A stretch of DNA of 64,000 nt from Plantago ovata (lineage: Eukaryota; Streptophyta; Magnoliopsida; Lamiales; Plantaginaceae). The notes below the pieces were generated by a model that made no database searches, was not told where the DNA came from, and saw nothing but the letters and a program-made list of their open reading frames with translations. The stretch spans positions 20,599,566-20,663,565 of the forward strand of contig CM051458.1 of assembly GCA_028274465.1 (NCBI GenBank), given 5' to 3'. The position numbers were made by a program, and so were the translations under genes. Every line of letters begins with the position of its first letter. Position 1 is the stretch's first letter. This document shows positions 20,236 to 32,010 of the stretch, in pieces.

Positions 20236-22397
20236 ATGCGAAGCACACGATCTAGGGGAACACCGCTTGCTGAATCAATCGCTGAAATCGACAGAGTCTA
20301 CCACCAAAGAAGGCGACTACTTCGAAGACGTGAACTAGAGGAAATAGAGGATACCGATTTCTCTGAATCTCTACACAGTCTTTTCAAGGAAATTGACGGA
20401 ATGGCAGAAGATAGACCACTGAAAGCATGGGTTCAACCCTCCAAGGATCGTATGAGGGGACCGACGATTGTTCTTTTGTCTGCAACTCGAGATCTGGAAA
20501 TCAAAACCACACGTTCCAGCAACTTCCGAGGTTCTATGGCTTAGCAAGGGAAGATGTGATGGGGTACTTGCACGATATTGATGATTTCGCAACCAACTCC
20601 CACGACCCGGAGCTGAAATAACAACGGACGAGTTGAGGATGAAGGTTTTTGCTATGGGGCTTGGCGACAGAGTCAAGTCATGGTTGAGTTCTCTACCAGC
20701 GGGCTCGCTGGACACTTGGGAGAAGGTTTTTTCAGCATTCATGGAGAAATACTTCCCTCACACCTTGACCACCGCGCTTAAGGCGCAAATCACTGGGTTC
20801 AAACAAGACTATGATGAGACCATCTACACCGCGTTTGAGAGGTTCCAAGACCTCATGAACAACTGCCCTCACCATGGTTTTGAGCTTTCGGATCTTGTCC
20901 AACACTTCTACAATGGACTGACCTTTGAGAACCAGCAGGTGGTGGATTTCCAATGCCGTGGCAATATTTGGGAGGAAACCGCGGAAGCCGTCTGGGCGGT
21001 TTTCGAAAGGCTTGCTAAGGGTTCGCAATTCAAAGATCCAAGAGCAATGATTAGGAGACGTGGACCTGAAGCTCCACCTACTCAGGAAGCCCCTATGTAT
21101 ATATGGGGGGAATGGGGATCAATTCGAGTGCTTTACCAACGAGTTGAAACAAGTCGTCAAGAACTCCGCAGGAACAGCTATGTTAAACGAGGTTTGCCGA
21201 ATATGCAAGAACTATGGGCATGGAGCTCACATGTGTAGATCGGAGCATGCATATGATGATGGCAATTGGGTTCAAGGAGGCGAAGAGGAAGCCTTTGCTA
21301 CGGAATTTGGTACTCAAGAAGCTAGCTACGGTCAAGATGGTAGGAATCCTCGAGGTGGATTTTGGAGAAGAGAGTTCCGGAACAATCAAGGATACGCACC
21401 GGATAGCCAAACTTATGGCCCTAACCAAGACCGTAGTCGGGTTAACTATGGTAATGATCACTGCAAAAATCCCGCTCCAAAAGAGCAACCGAAGTCGAAG
21501 ACAGCTCTACTTATGGAGAACTTGCAAAAACTGGTTGATCACACCCAAGGTTTTCTTAAGCGTTATGAAGAAGATTCTAAGAAGACTAGGGCGAGGCTTG
21601 ATCGATTGGAACAGAGCTCTAGGCTTGCCCATCAAAAGATGCAAGAGTTGATTGACCGAGGAGCAAGTAGGGAGCAAGGGAAGCTGCCTAGCAACACTGA
21701 GAAGTCGATGTCCATTACCTTGGTGGGTGATCTTCCTGTTGAAATCACCATCAAGAAGGTTGCTAAGTGCGAGCATTGCGAGGATGAAGAACCCCCACTA
21801 GCAAAGGAAGAAGAGAAGGACCTTGGTTCTGATGAGAGTGAAGAGGAGCAAGAGGATCCCGAGCCAATCCCTCAAAGTTTCGATGTTAAGGTCGGGATTG
21901 GTGAACTTGAACATGTTCGTGCTACACTAGATACGGGATCTTACTCTAATGTGCTCCCAATGAATGTGTTTGAGAATAGTAGCCTTGGAAAACTATCTGA
22001 GCATAAGACTATTGTGCAACTGGCAGATGGATCCTTTGTGAGATCCGAAGGCATTGTGAAGAACGTATTGGTTAAGATTCGTGAAGCTTTTGTGTACACC
22101 AACTTTGTAGTTATGCCGGCGTCTACACCTGGGATGGGGGATGTTGTTCTCTTGGGGCGAACGTTCTTAACTAAGCTACGCTCCGTGATAGACATCTACC
22201 GAAGGACTTGCACCATTGAGGTGGATGGCAAACGACATGTGTTGCGAGCCATATCTGATCCAAAGATTCACTTCGATGCTTCTCACACCATTAACTACTT
22301 TGGTCTTGCTGTCTATGTTCATTCTTATTCACAGGTTCGTGGCATGAGGAGAAGATCCATGAAGGGGAAGTCTAGTACCCTCAAGAAGAAGAGCTAG
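20236..22397 (+). pseudogene. gag-pro: Athila-like gag-protease
   Basis: Starts at ATG of MRSTRSRGTPLAESI. The capsid region (about 20640-20950) has MGLGDRVKSWLSSLPAGSL and NNCPHHGFELSDLVQHFYNG, the Athila-type Retrotrans_gag signature. A CCHC knuckle CRICKNYGHGAHMC lies near 21190-21235, then a coiled-coil/acidic linker. An aspartic protease follows, with LDTGS near 21935, LADGS, and LLGRTF near 22150. Two frameshifts (about 20500 and 21080) and a TAA at 20619-20621 interrupt the N-terminal half. From 21060 on, 445 codons are open. RT would normally follow. Here the frame stops at 22397. Confidence 0.87.
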
Positions 22398-22438
22398 AGC
22401 AAGAAGAAGTCGAGTCTAAGACTATAAACAATGGCGCT

Positions 22439-22458
22439 ATCCGGGAGGCAACCCGGAT
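22439..22458 (+). other. Stem-loop after the protease stop
   Basis: ATCCGGG-AGGCAA-CCCGGAT, a perfect 7-bp stem, 41 bases after the stop. The GGGAGGCAACCC core is familiar from plant Gypsy elements. Its function is unknown to me. Confidence 0.75.
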
Positions 22459-22654
22459 GTTTTTATCGCTTATTTACCGCTTTATTGCATGCATTCATAC
22501 ATTGAACGATTTGCTTTTCTTATGTGAATTTGTTTGTCTCTGTGTCGTTTGTGCATATGTTTATGTTTGAGTGAACCTTTTCGAGTATTTTTATGAGTAA
22601 AATGGTTTTCGGGGATTAAAAACTGAATTTTTTCGAAAAAATTCGTCTCCCTAC

Positions 22655-22800
22655 CTCTGAAGGTGGGGGGCGAATCGCCCCACATGGCCAGAGAGCTTCG
22701 CGCTCTCTGGACGTGGGGGGCAATTCGCCCCACGTATGGGGCGATTCGCCCCGCACGGGGCAAGTCGCCCCACACACGGGGCGGTTCGCCCCACACCATC
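22655..22800 (+). repeat. GC-rich palindrome cluster with a nested hairpin
   Basis: Five palindromes of the GGGGCGATTCGCCCC type (variants GGCGAATCGCC, GGCAATTCGCC, GGCAAGTCGCC, GGCGGTTCGCC) surround a hairpin CCAGAGAG...CTCTCTGG. They lie in a long AT-rich 3' region. Confidence 0.85.
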
Positions 22801-23569
22801 TGAGGATAAAAAACGGGAGACTTCCCCTTTTTCCTCATTTTCTCCTCCTTTTCACTCTCTTACTCCCAAAAATCCCAAAAAATCAAAAATTCTTCAATCT
22901 TTCATAAAACTTTCAATCTTGCATCAAATTTTGTGTTCTTTAGCTTCAATCGAAGCCCATTACGTGCTCTTTCTTTTCATCCGAACAACTTTCACACTAG
23001 TGCATTCGTTTTCCAGATCTGAGGTATCTTCACATGAACCCTAATTTTTCAATTTGGTGGTTTTCTGATTTATGCTTCAATTAGGCTTATGTGATGTATG
23101 GGTTGGTTGTTTGTGTGATTAGAAACGTTATTCACTATCAATTGCATGTTCAATTATGCTTGGTTTGTAGGTTTGAGAATTTTGCTACTAGATGTCTACA
23201 TCTTGTTATGCTATGTATCTTTTTCTTCCATTTCGAACATATGATTGTATTTACTGATGTGATAATGATGGACATGATGGTAGAATGCATAATTGATGAG
23301 TTTGAGGATTTATGATGCTAGAATTTTCGCTACTATGGTATGAATTGAGCCTTAAGATTTAAGGCTATTGGTTGTCTAGCACGAGCATAATGTGATATGT
23401 ACATGTCGAAGTTATTTTGGTGTGTTGCATGATTGGTAGCTAGATTAGACATGGAGGATTTTGAGGAGTTCGATTGTTGATTATCACTCGTGAATTTCAC
23501 TCTTACATTTGCATATGCATAAATCTGTTTTGAGTCATACGAGATACTAATTGCTGTTTGTAGGAACCA

Positions 23570-24370
23570 TGCCACAAGGGGAGATGAGCACTTCTGTTTG
23601 GCTACAATGAGGTATTGGAGGCGGATCGATTACAACCATGTCAAGGAAAGTGATCTCGTTAGAGGTGCGTTCAAGCCATGGGCTTCTGCAACAACGTCGC
23701 GGTTTATCCATAAGGAGGAACGAGAATCCACCAGGAGTGAGCACTCTTATGTCTATTCACGTACCACTGAAGGGATTGAAACCAATATTACGACAGAAAT
23801 ATGTCACAAGGACTGCAAGGTTCGAGTGAATAGGAAGGTACCGGGGCGGCCTCACCACAACGGATTCATTCTTGAGTCGACAGTGGTGATGAAGTTCCGA
23901 ATCGCTAACTTGATTCCAAAACATAAAGACATGGACACCCAGCCCCTCTTTGGGGTGCCCCTCGACAGCCTCTAAAGGGAGAACCATATAGACATCGAGA
24001 GCATCAACCGTAGAGAATGTGGGCAACATTGGGCAAAGAAAAAGAAGACCTCTGAGTATCCGAGCAACTTATTGTAACTTTCATGGGGTGTAAAACGTTG
24101 GAGAGGGAGACTCTAAGAGCACAGCTATTTCCCCTTCAACAGTTCACAGGCTATTAGAGAGATACTGGATGGAAGATCCCATAACCGCATCGGCTAATCT
24201 TGAGGATTCTCTTCGACAATGAAGACACTGCAATTCTACTAGTGATGATGGTGGTGACAATGAAGACAATAGGGACAATGAGGATGCCATGACTACTGAT
24301 GGAGGAGTTGGTCCTATCCGTTCTATTGGTGGAACTACCACCACCACCACGAGCTCCGATGATCACCAAT
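23570..24370 (+). pseudogene. Unrecognised 3' ORF region of the inner element
   Basis: Coding-looking frames occupy the env position: a 120-codon frame with RYWRRIDYNHVKESDLVRG (from about 23610 to 23975) and a later piece starting MEDPITASANLED (from 24170). The second matches the ORF tail at 30-203. A donor-like CTGAG/GTATCT near 23022 and an acceptor-like TTTGTAG/GAACC at 23564 suggest the ORF was read from a spliced RNA. Stops and frame changes near 23980-24160 break it. No domain recognised and no clear membrane segment. Confidence 0.4.
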
Positions 24371-25020
24371 AAGGGCTCTCGAGCAATCTCAATACCTTAC
24401 ATCTAGCGTACTCAGCCGACCGAGGCCAAACCACGCGGTAACATCTAGTATCACATCTTATTTCCTCATTTTCTTATTGCTAGGGACTACCTTTAAATTC
24501 ATGAGAGGGGATGGATTTAAGTGAACTAGTGTTGTTAGTTTGGAGCTTGGCATTGGTAGGATGAGTATAGTACCTTGCATGTTCATCTGTTTGCATTTGC
24601 ATTTGCACGTTTACCGCTTCCTTAGTATTTAGTTGCATACACTACATTCATCCTAGGATAGTCTTGCATGTTTTATGTGGAGTTTATTGCCAATTTTTTG
24701 AACTTTTTTATTGGGTAGATTAACTAATTATGAAATTAATCATATGCTTCATCTCTATGAATTTGATTGAGGATTTTCTCGCTTGACTTGTCACATTTAT
24801 GTATTGCACTTAGTTAAACTTGGTAGTCTCGACATCACTTAGTGGTGTTTTCTCTACTGCGGTTCACGAAGGCCTTTATAATAGGATGATGCATGTTAGA
24901 GTCTTATGGTTGTTTTCCCGAGTAATTATGTACCTAAGAGGCAACAAGTCTTCACCTTGCTTTGAGATTGCTAAATGCCTAGGAAGGAGGAAGTGTGAGA
25001 TTGTGTGATCCTTTGTTTGC

Positions 25021-25917
25021 AACCTATTCTTTCGAATAGGTTTGGGGAGGGGGTTACGCTATCATTAGACTTGTTTTTTCAATTTTAGTGTGTGTTGTGA
25101 GTTTATTTTCTTCTTTCGTAAAGTTTGTACTCCAACCTATTCTTTCGAATAGGTTTGGGGAGGTCATTTGTGTGTCATTTTTGTTTCTTTTTCGTTGTGC
25201 TACTGCTGGCTAAAAAAACCAAAAAAAAAAAAAATCCAGGAAAAAAGAAAAAAACTCTGGAAAAGAAAAAAAAAAACGAAAAGACCCCAAAAAAGCAAGG
25301 AAGGGTCCAAAAAAAGAGCCAAAAAGCAGTTTTAGCAAAGTGTTGTCTCATTTTTCAATTTTGTAATGTTCGTAATCGAGTTGTAATTTTTCTTTTTGTT
25401 TGAGTGTCATCTGTTCTAGACCACCCTCGTCCTGCCATTCAGGAAGTGGTGAATAGCTTAAGACTTTGCTTGAGAGATGGGTAGAATAGTGGAGTGTTAT
25501 CTTTTTTAGGGAACCCTTCTTCGTTTGATGAGAGCCAATATTGGTTCGACCTCTTTGAGGAAAAGTCTTAACTTGGTGAACAGTAGTAAGTCCTCAGTTT
25601 CATAGGCACGGGACAACCATTCGTATTTTAACATGTTTCATTACGTCGTCACTGACTAGGTCCAGGTAGAGAATGTTACGAGAAACTATCTTATTTGACA
25701 TAAGTGCTTATATGAATGTGTATGAGTCAATCGAGGCATTCTTCAACCAATATCCATGTTATGATTTGTATGGTTTGTGCTCATATGTTTTTTGATAGAT
25801 TCAATAGATTAGTTCATTTGATTTGGCATGAGACTCCAGTTTTTGTGTTGCATTGTTTTTTGCATTAGAGTCTAGCTTAGTTGCTTGAGAACAAGCAAAG
25901 GTTCAGTTTGGGGAGTT
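25021..25917 (+). repeat. Conserved 3' tract: two hairpins, A-rich run, polypurine tract
   Basis: CCTATTC-loop-GAATAGG followed by TTTGGGGAGG occurs at 25024 and 25137. The A/G-rich run spans 25207-25340. The polypurine tract (GTTCAGTTTGGGGAG) ends at the LTR at 25918. The same series occurs at 881-1797, and in the outer element it is split across 18868-18900 and 27187-27430. Confidence 0.75.
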
Positions 25918-27105
25918 TGATGAACGTGCATTTTACACTTTCATTCGAGTCTTTTTTCACCAATTTAGCTATCCTCTATGTTAATTTAGCTATATTATAG
26001 TGCATTTTATTACAATAGTGTCACGTTTCCCTTTAGTTGCATTTTACAGGTTTTGGGTGAAAAACGTGGTTTTCCGAGCAATTATATTGAAGAGAACGAA
26101 GAATTGGTGTTCTGGGGACATTTCTGGAATATCTAGAAGATTCCGGATAGGATTTGAAGTCTAGGGGTTGAGTCTGAAGGCTAAAAGGTCACTAGAAGGC
26201 AAAAACCGAGTCCGGAAAGGAAAAGAAATCCAAAAACGCATCGAAGGCCGGCTGGAACTCCCGGGCGATTCGCCCGGGACGTGGGGCGGTTCGCCCCACA
26301 CCAGGCGATTCGCCCGGTGTGTGGGGCGACTCACCCACCACCTTCCGAACCCCTATATATAGTTGCTCAATTTTCTCGATTTTTCGTACTTTCTCAGACC
26401 TTTTTCACACCTTTCTCATTAGTTTTAGGTATGAATTCTCCAGAGCCTGTTCTAGGAATTCTTAGCATAGGAGATACTTTTTCTTATCGTTTTGGAGCTT
26501 GTGAGATCGCGATTCTTCAGAGATTGACAACCTTCGGTAACATTGTATCTCAGATTTTTCTACTTTATATTTATTTATCTTTCAACATGTTTTCATTCAA
26601 TCTTGCTATGATCTATGTTGATTGCATGACATCTATGAGTAGCTAAATTTATCGTTGGTGATAGTATGTGATTTGTTAGCGAAGGGTTAGTAATTATGCT
26701 GATGGCGGTAAAGCGAATCAGACTTTGAGTTATTGCTTTATTTCTTTGATCTATCTAAGCCCTCTATCTTCGTAGTGTTGAATAATAACGGAACACATTG
26801 GACAATTCATGATCAAAGATCTCTATGCAAAACGATCGGGTACTTCATGCATGATTATTAACCCACTATGCTTTGAATGATCATACTATCACTAACTTCC
26901 ATTATCTTGATAAGAAAAACATGTGCTAAGTAGTTGTTGATTTTATAGTTTAAGTTAGATTAGATAAAGCTAGTTATAGTCCTTAGAGATCAACACTCGA
27001 GGTTATTTTAGTGCTACACTACGGTTTTCGTTGTAGTTGTGAATTGCCTTTCGCTAAATACAAATTTATTTGATTAATTAGAATCTGACAAATTCTGGTT
27101 CATCA
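25918..27105 (+). repeat. 3' LTR of the inner Athila-like element
   Basis: TGATGAACGTG to TTCATCA, 1188 bp. It has the same four-palindrome cluster (26257-26345) and TATATATAG (26353-26361) as the 5' LTR. Confidence 0.95.
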
Positions 27106-27562
27106 GTTATACCGTTATTATGACTTGTTTTTTAATTTTGAGTGTTGTGAGTTTGTTTTTTCTTCCTTTTTCGTAAAGTTTGTGCTCCAACCTATTCTTT
27201 CGAATAGGTTTGGGGAGGTTGTTTGTGAGTCATTGTAATTTCTTTTTCGTTGTTCTACTGCTGGTTATGTACAAAAAAAAGGGAGTGAAATAAAGAAAGA
27301 AAAAATCGAAAAAAAAGGAACAAGAAAAATTCCAGAAAAAAAAGAAAAAATCTGGAAAAGATAAAAAAAAGAAAAACGAAAAGACCCCAAAAAAGCAAAG
27401 AAGGGTCCAAAGAAAGCCAAAAAGCAGTTTAGCAAAGTGTTTGTCTCGTTTTTTAGTTTTGTGATGTTCGTAATCGAGTTGTAATTTTTGTCTTTTGTTT
27501 CTTTCGTGTCATCTGTTCTAGACCACCCTCGTCCTGCCATTCAGGAAGTGGGGATTAGTTTA
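27106..27562 (+). mobile_element. Outer Athila-like element, part after the nested insertion
   Basis: Starts with the second copy of the GTTAT duplication and matches 25050-25460 of the inner element, including the CCTATTC hairpin and the A-rich run. It is cut at 27563 within the sequence that corresponds to GGTGAATAGCTTA of the relatives. Confidence 0.85.
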
Positions 27563-28861
27563 TGTTAGGAAACTTGTAATTTTGATGAGCAATTAACCAT
27601 GCTAAATTAAGGAAAGTCCAGTAACTAGTACTCTTAAGGTCCATAGGAATTTAGAATTTTAAGGACATTGTAAAAGAGGAACGACAGAGTATATTGTGCT
27701 TGCTGAAACTGAGACTGACCACTTGCTGATGGAACATATGTGACCTCTTGCTAAAAGTACTTACTTTTGCGCTCCAATGTTACTGTTTGAATTCTATTCA
27801 AATAAGCATTAAATGCAAAGCTTGCACGCGAAGGACATGAAGACTAGAAGACAAACAAGGACGCTGCTGAAAGTACAAAAGCAAGATAGTGACATCTTAA
27901 GGATCAAAAGCCTTGGAATTTAAAATTCAAACGGCTCCTTATTTTCACTATAAATAGAGGTCATCCGGCAAAGAGTTGAAGTGTGTCAACAACGTGATCA
28001 AAATCTCACTTGTGCTTAAACTCACATACCTTCAAACTCTCTATACTGCCATTGATCCGTTCCAAGACTTAAAAGCTTGAAAAAGCTACTTGTGAAGAAG
28101 TAGAACAAACTCGCTAAGAAATTAGTTAAGTGTTCTTTCTTTCGAACAAGAACAAGTCTTGACACCAGAAACAATCAAACTTGTTTACTGCAAAGTATTC
28201 AAAGTTGTGTTTCTTAGATTACTTGTTGTAACTGAAGAAGTTATAATTAAGTTATCTCACCCCAAAACTCTCTAACTGAAAATACACCCTTTCAGGCGTG
28301 ATATTCAGGGGGAACTTAATCGAGCATAGTTTTGCTGATTAAAAGTACCAAGTTTGGTGGAGAACAAGGTTACGTTCTCTAGATTAGGTTGGAGACAAAG
28401 CAAGTGTGCTTTGGTTTCTGTTTGAATCGCTCTAGATAGGAGATTGTAAGGAACCTCAATCATATCTTAGTGGATTCAGTCCTAAAAAGGAAAAAGTGGA
28501 TCAGTTGAGAGATTACGCCACTCTCAGATACCACTATAAAAGTGTTTGTGTAATTTACTTATTGTACTTAGTTTTCAGCAAATCATATCTGTATGTACAC
28601 AGTCACTCACATCACTTGCTGAAACCTTTACTTACTGAAAGAGCACTTATTGTATCAAAGACTTCCGCTCTCTGATTTTAAGTATCAGCAAACCTAGCTA
28701 CTGAAAAGTAACTTACGCTTGCTGAGAAAGTTAAGTATCAGCAAACTCATTACTGAAAAGTAATAAGCATTTCCTGAGAAAGTTTTAAACGACGAAAGTT
28801 TGAAAAGACTATTCTACCCCCCCCCCCTCTAGTCTTTTCTTGTTGTTTAAAGGGATCAACA
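27563..28861 (+). repeat. 5' LTR of Copia copy 2 (internally deleted)
   Basis: TGTTAGGAAAC to TCAACA, 1299 bp. Compared with the other copies it lacks about 430 bp between GAGGAACG and ACAGAGTA (junction near 27682), which removes the three hairpin units and the CTTCAAGT repeats. The TATAAATAG box near 27951 and the U5 poly-C hairpin (11 C) remain. Confidence 0.9.
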
Positions 28862-28863
28862 AG

Positions 28864-28875
28864 TGGTATCAGAGC
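28864..28875 (+). promoter_or_regulatory. Primer-binding site, tRNA-Met type (Copia copy 2)
   Basis: TGGTATCAGAGC, two bases after the LTR. Confidence 0.93.
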
Positions 28876-28973
28876 TGGAGGTTCTTTAACCTTCAGCACT
28901 GAACCTAGATCCCCTTAGGTGCTTTCCGTAAATCACTCTCACTTGATCAGTTTGGTAGTGCTTTGCTGACAGG

Positions 28974-31547
28974 ATGTCTTTAGGAGATGCGCCCTTGTTG
29001 AAGCTGGAAAATTACGAGAAATGGCGAAACAACATGATGCTACATCTTGAGGCCATTAGTGATGAGACCGTCATTAATGATGGACCTATCAAGATCACTA
29101 AGGTTGAAAGGAGCTTCCCTCACAAGACCACTGAAGCTGGAAAGGAAACTATCCTAGGCGAACCATCAGATACGGTTGTGCCAAAACCAAGAGAGGAATG
29201 GACTTCTGACGAAGCTAAGAGATTCCGTCTTGATGGCCAAGCAAGAAATATCATCATTCGATCAACTCCGGATACCATACAGTGCAAACTGTGTGGTGCT
29301 AAGACTGCAAAGGAAGCTTGGAAAATGGTTCAAGATCTTTGTGCTGGATCTGACAAAACCAAGGAAAACAAACTTGAAGTACTTAAATTAAAGTTTCAAA
29401 ACTTTAAGCAGGTACAAACGAGTCACTAGAAGACTTGGATTTCAGATTCACAACTCTTGTTAGTGAAATGGCAGCCTTTGGTGTTGGAAACCTTTACTCA
29501 GATTCTGAGAAAGTGAAAACTATCATCAGAAGTCTGAATCAAGAATGGATCCACACTCAGAATTTCTATTATAATCAAGGAATGCCAGACATTACACCAA
29601 CAGAGTTGTTCTCTCATCTTGCTACTGTCAACTATGAGACAAAGCAAAGAGAAAATGTATTTGCTGAAAAATCGCAAAACATTGCTCTTGCTGCAAAGCC
29701 ATCATCTTTGAAAAGAAGAATGAAAAAGAACCTACTGATGAAAACTCTTTGGTTGTCAAAAACATGAAGAAATTCATCAGCAAGGAACTTGAAAGGCGAA
29801 AAGCAAAAGAGAAGCTGAAAAAGCATCTTGGTAACAACTACCATAAGTACAAGAATGAGACTAGCTCGCTGAACAAGCAAGCTCAGCAAGCTACTTCATC
29901 AGAAGAACCAGCAGTTGGAAATGATCTATGCTTTTACTGCATAAAGCCTTGACACTTCAAAGCTAATTGCCCTTTGCTGAAAGGCAAATCTGCTGAAAAG
30001 AAGAAGAAGTTCAAAAGAGCTTTTATTGCTGAAGAAAAGAAGAAGCTTCAAGCAAAAATCGATGCATTGTGTATTGATACTAGCTCCGAAGACAGTGAGG
30101 ATGAAAGTTCAGACACTGACGATGAAGAAGCCACTCTAGACGTGGAGATTGGCAAAGAAGTTTGTGGAATAGCTATGGAAGCTTATCCAGATGTGTCAAA
30201 CCACGAATTCTGCCTCATGGCCGGTCAGACTTCAGCCACGGAGACAAACGATGCAATCTGGCACTTTGATAGTGGTTGTGGAAAGCACATGACGGGCAAC
30301 AAGAATAACCTTATAAACTATAGATGGTAGTCTAAAGGTCCAACAATAAGGTTTGCTGGTGGAGGCTCCGGATCTACAAAGGCTATGGTGACGTGAAGTT
30401 AGGATGCATAACCATTACTGGAGTTCTTTATGTCAAAAATCTTAAGTTTAACCTTTTCAGCATGAGTCAGTTTGCTGTCAAAGGATACTTCATCAAAATC
30501 AAAAGTGATGAATGTAAACTTATAGATTTCGAGACTAAAAAGGTAATAATGATTGCAAGAAGATCAGGAGGCTTGTACACCGTTGATTTGTCTTCAGCAA
30601 TTGTTGAAAAATGCCTTGTCTCAGATCATGATTGCCTTGCTGAAAAAGTATGGTTATGGCATAAACGAACAAGTCATCTAAACTTCAAGACGTTGAATAA
30701 GCTGTCTAAAAAGGCACTTGTAGTTGGATTACTTAGGGTTACTTTTAAGAAGGATGGTGTTTGCAATGCATGCCAGCAAGGAAAGCAAACCAAATCTTCT
30801 TTCAAGAACAAGGCAGTACCGTCAACTACAAAACCTTTACCACTCTTGCACACTGGACTTGTTGGAATCTTCTTCAACAAGCTATGTGGTAGGAAGTATG
30901 GTCTAGTAGTTGGTAGATGACTATTCAAGATTCACTGGGGTAGTATTCAATCAAGAACAAATCTGAAACCAAGACTGAAAATCCTAACTTGCTGAATAAG
31001 CTTGAAGTCATGAAAAAAGACAAGGTAAAAGGCATAAGGACAGACCATGGTACTGAGTTTGTTTAACACAGTACATAAACTGAATATTGTACTCAAAGGA
31101 ATTAAAACCTCGTTCTATCCTCAGTAAGAACACCACAGCAATAACGTTGTTCGTGTTGCTGAAGGAAGAATCGTACCCTGAAGAAGCCGCAAGCACACCT
31201 GCTTGCTGACACTGAAATAAGTGAGCTTATTGGGTTGAAGCGATTAATACCGCGTTATCCTCACAACAAATGTTTGATTACTAAGGATACAACAAAAATC
31301 CTTATGAATTGATTTGTTGGAAGACCTCCTAACCTCACTCATCTATAGAGTATTTGGTTGCAAGTGTTCGTTCTTACAATGGTAGAGAATACCTAAGAAC
31401 ATTTACCAAAGGCAGACGAAGCGATATTTCTCTGCTACTCCTTTGCATCTTAAAGTATAGATTTTACACCAAAACACAACGGCACAAAAGATTGAGAAGC
31501 AGTGCATTTGTATTCTACGAAAAGTCACAGGAGTTGCCTGCTGAAGA
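28974..31547 (+). pseudogene. gag-pol: Copia gag-protease-integrase, intron-less copy
   Basis: Starts MSLGDAPLLKLENYEKW. It is frameshifted near 29410 and 29710. The CCHC knuckle region has a TGA in place of its Gly codon (29950-29952). At 30228/30229 gag is joined directly and in frame to the protease segment (TSATETNDAIWHFDSG), omitting the 1.17 kb found in copies 1 and 3. Protease Asp-Ser-Gly, the zinc segment CNACQQGKQ and the first integrase Asp region are recognisable before frames decay after 30900 and the gap starts. It is clearly dead. Confidence 0.85.
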
Positions 31548-31647
31548 NNNNNNNNNNNNNNNNNNNNNNNNNNNNNNNNNNNNNNNNNNNNNNNNNNNNN
31601 NNNNNNNNNNNNNNNNNNNNNNNNNNNNNNNNNNNNNNNNNNNNNNN
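31548..31647. other. Assembly gap (100 N)
   Basis: Exactly 100 N, inside Copia copy 2. RT and RNase H should lie here if the element were complete. Confidence 0.99.
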
Positions 31648-31734
31648 AATGATGAAACAAGGTATTCAGCAAGCCAAGTATTCCTGTCAAAAGACCAAGT
31701 CACTATTTCTTCTAAGAATGATAAGTCACAACAT

Positions 31735-32010
31735 GATGCTGAAACAGGCATTCAGCAAGTAATTCCTTCAAAACAGGTATTTGTTAGGAAACTGATCACT
31801 TGCTGAGACAGGAACTCAGAAGTGAAAGAAATTAAGGATTGCTGAGACGGGTACTTAGACAATCAAAAGATACTGAAACAGGTATTCAAGTATCAAAGGA
31901 ATTTTTGAAACGGGAATTCAGGAAAAGAGCAAAATCTCATCTCTCAGATTTTACCCAAGGATGTCTCAAATTGCAAAAAGAATTTACTGATACGGGAAAT
32001 CAGAAATATC
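31735..32010 (+). repeat. Array of CTGAAACAGGTATTCAG-type palindromes
   Basis: About six degenerate copies (for example GCTGAAACAGGCATTCAG, GCTGAGACAGGAACTCAG, ACTGAAACAGGTATTCA, ACTGATACGGGAAATCAG), each with CTGAA and TTCAG arms, spaced 35-70 bp. They lie between the pol end and the env-position promoter. A purine-rich AAGGGGGAAC follows at 32043. Confidence 0.7.

Larger units (their letters stand above)
18904..27105 (+). mobile_element. Inner Athila-like element, complete, gag-protease only
   Basis: Complete 8202-bp element: LTR, tRNA-Asp primer site, gag-protease, 3' region, polypurine tract, LTR. It is flanked by the direct 5-bp target duplication GTTAT (18899-18903 and 27106-27110), and the outer element reads on across the site. 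There is no RT, RNase H or integrase between 22398 and 25917, so it depends on another element. The layout resembles plant TR-GAG elements. The two LTRs differ at about 11 places in their first 240 bases, so insertion is not very recent. Confidence 0.92.
15472..27562 (+). mobile_element. Outer Athila-like element, interrupted
   Basis: 5' LTR (15472-16656), degenerate tRNA-Asp primer site, a short gag-like ORF and 3' non-coding DNA to 18903. It resumes after the nested element at 27106 and is cut at 27563 by Copia copy 2. No protease, RT or integrase is present, so it is non-autonomous. It sits inside the Tat-like integrase. Its 3' LTR is not in the window. Its gag differs from that of the nested element although the LTRs are alike. 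Confidence 0.8.

Noticed and set aside
31354..31806. ORFs running through N runs (also near 50015-50114)
   Set aside because: Frames cross unknown sequence and join unrelated DNA; not evidence for a protein.
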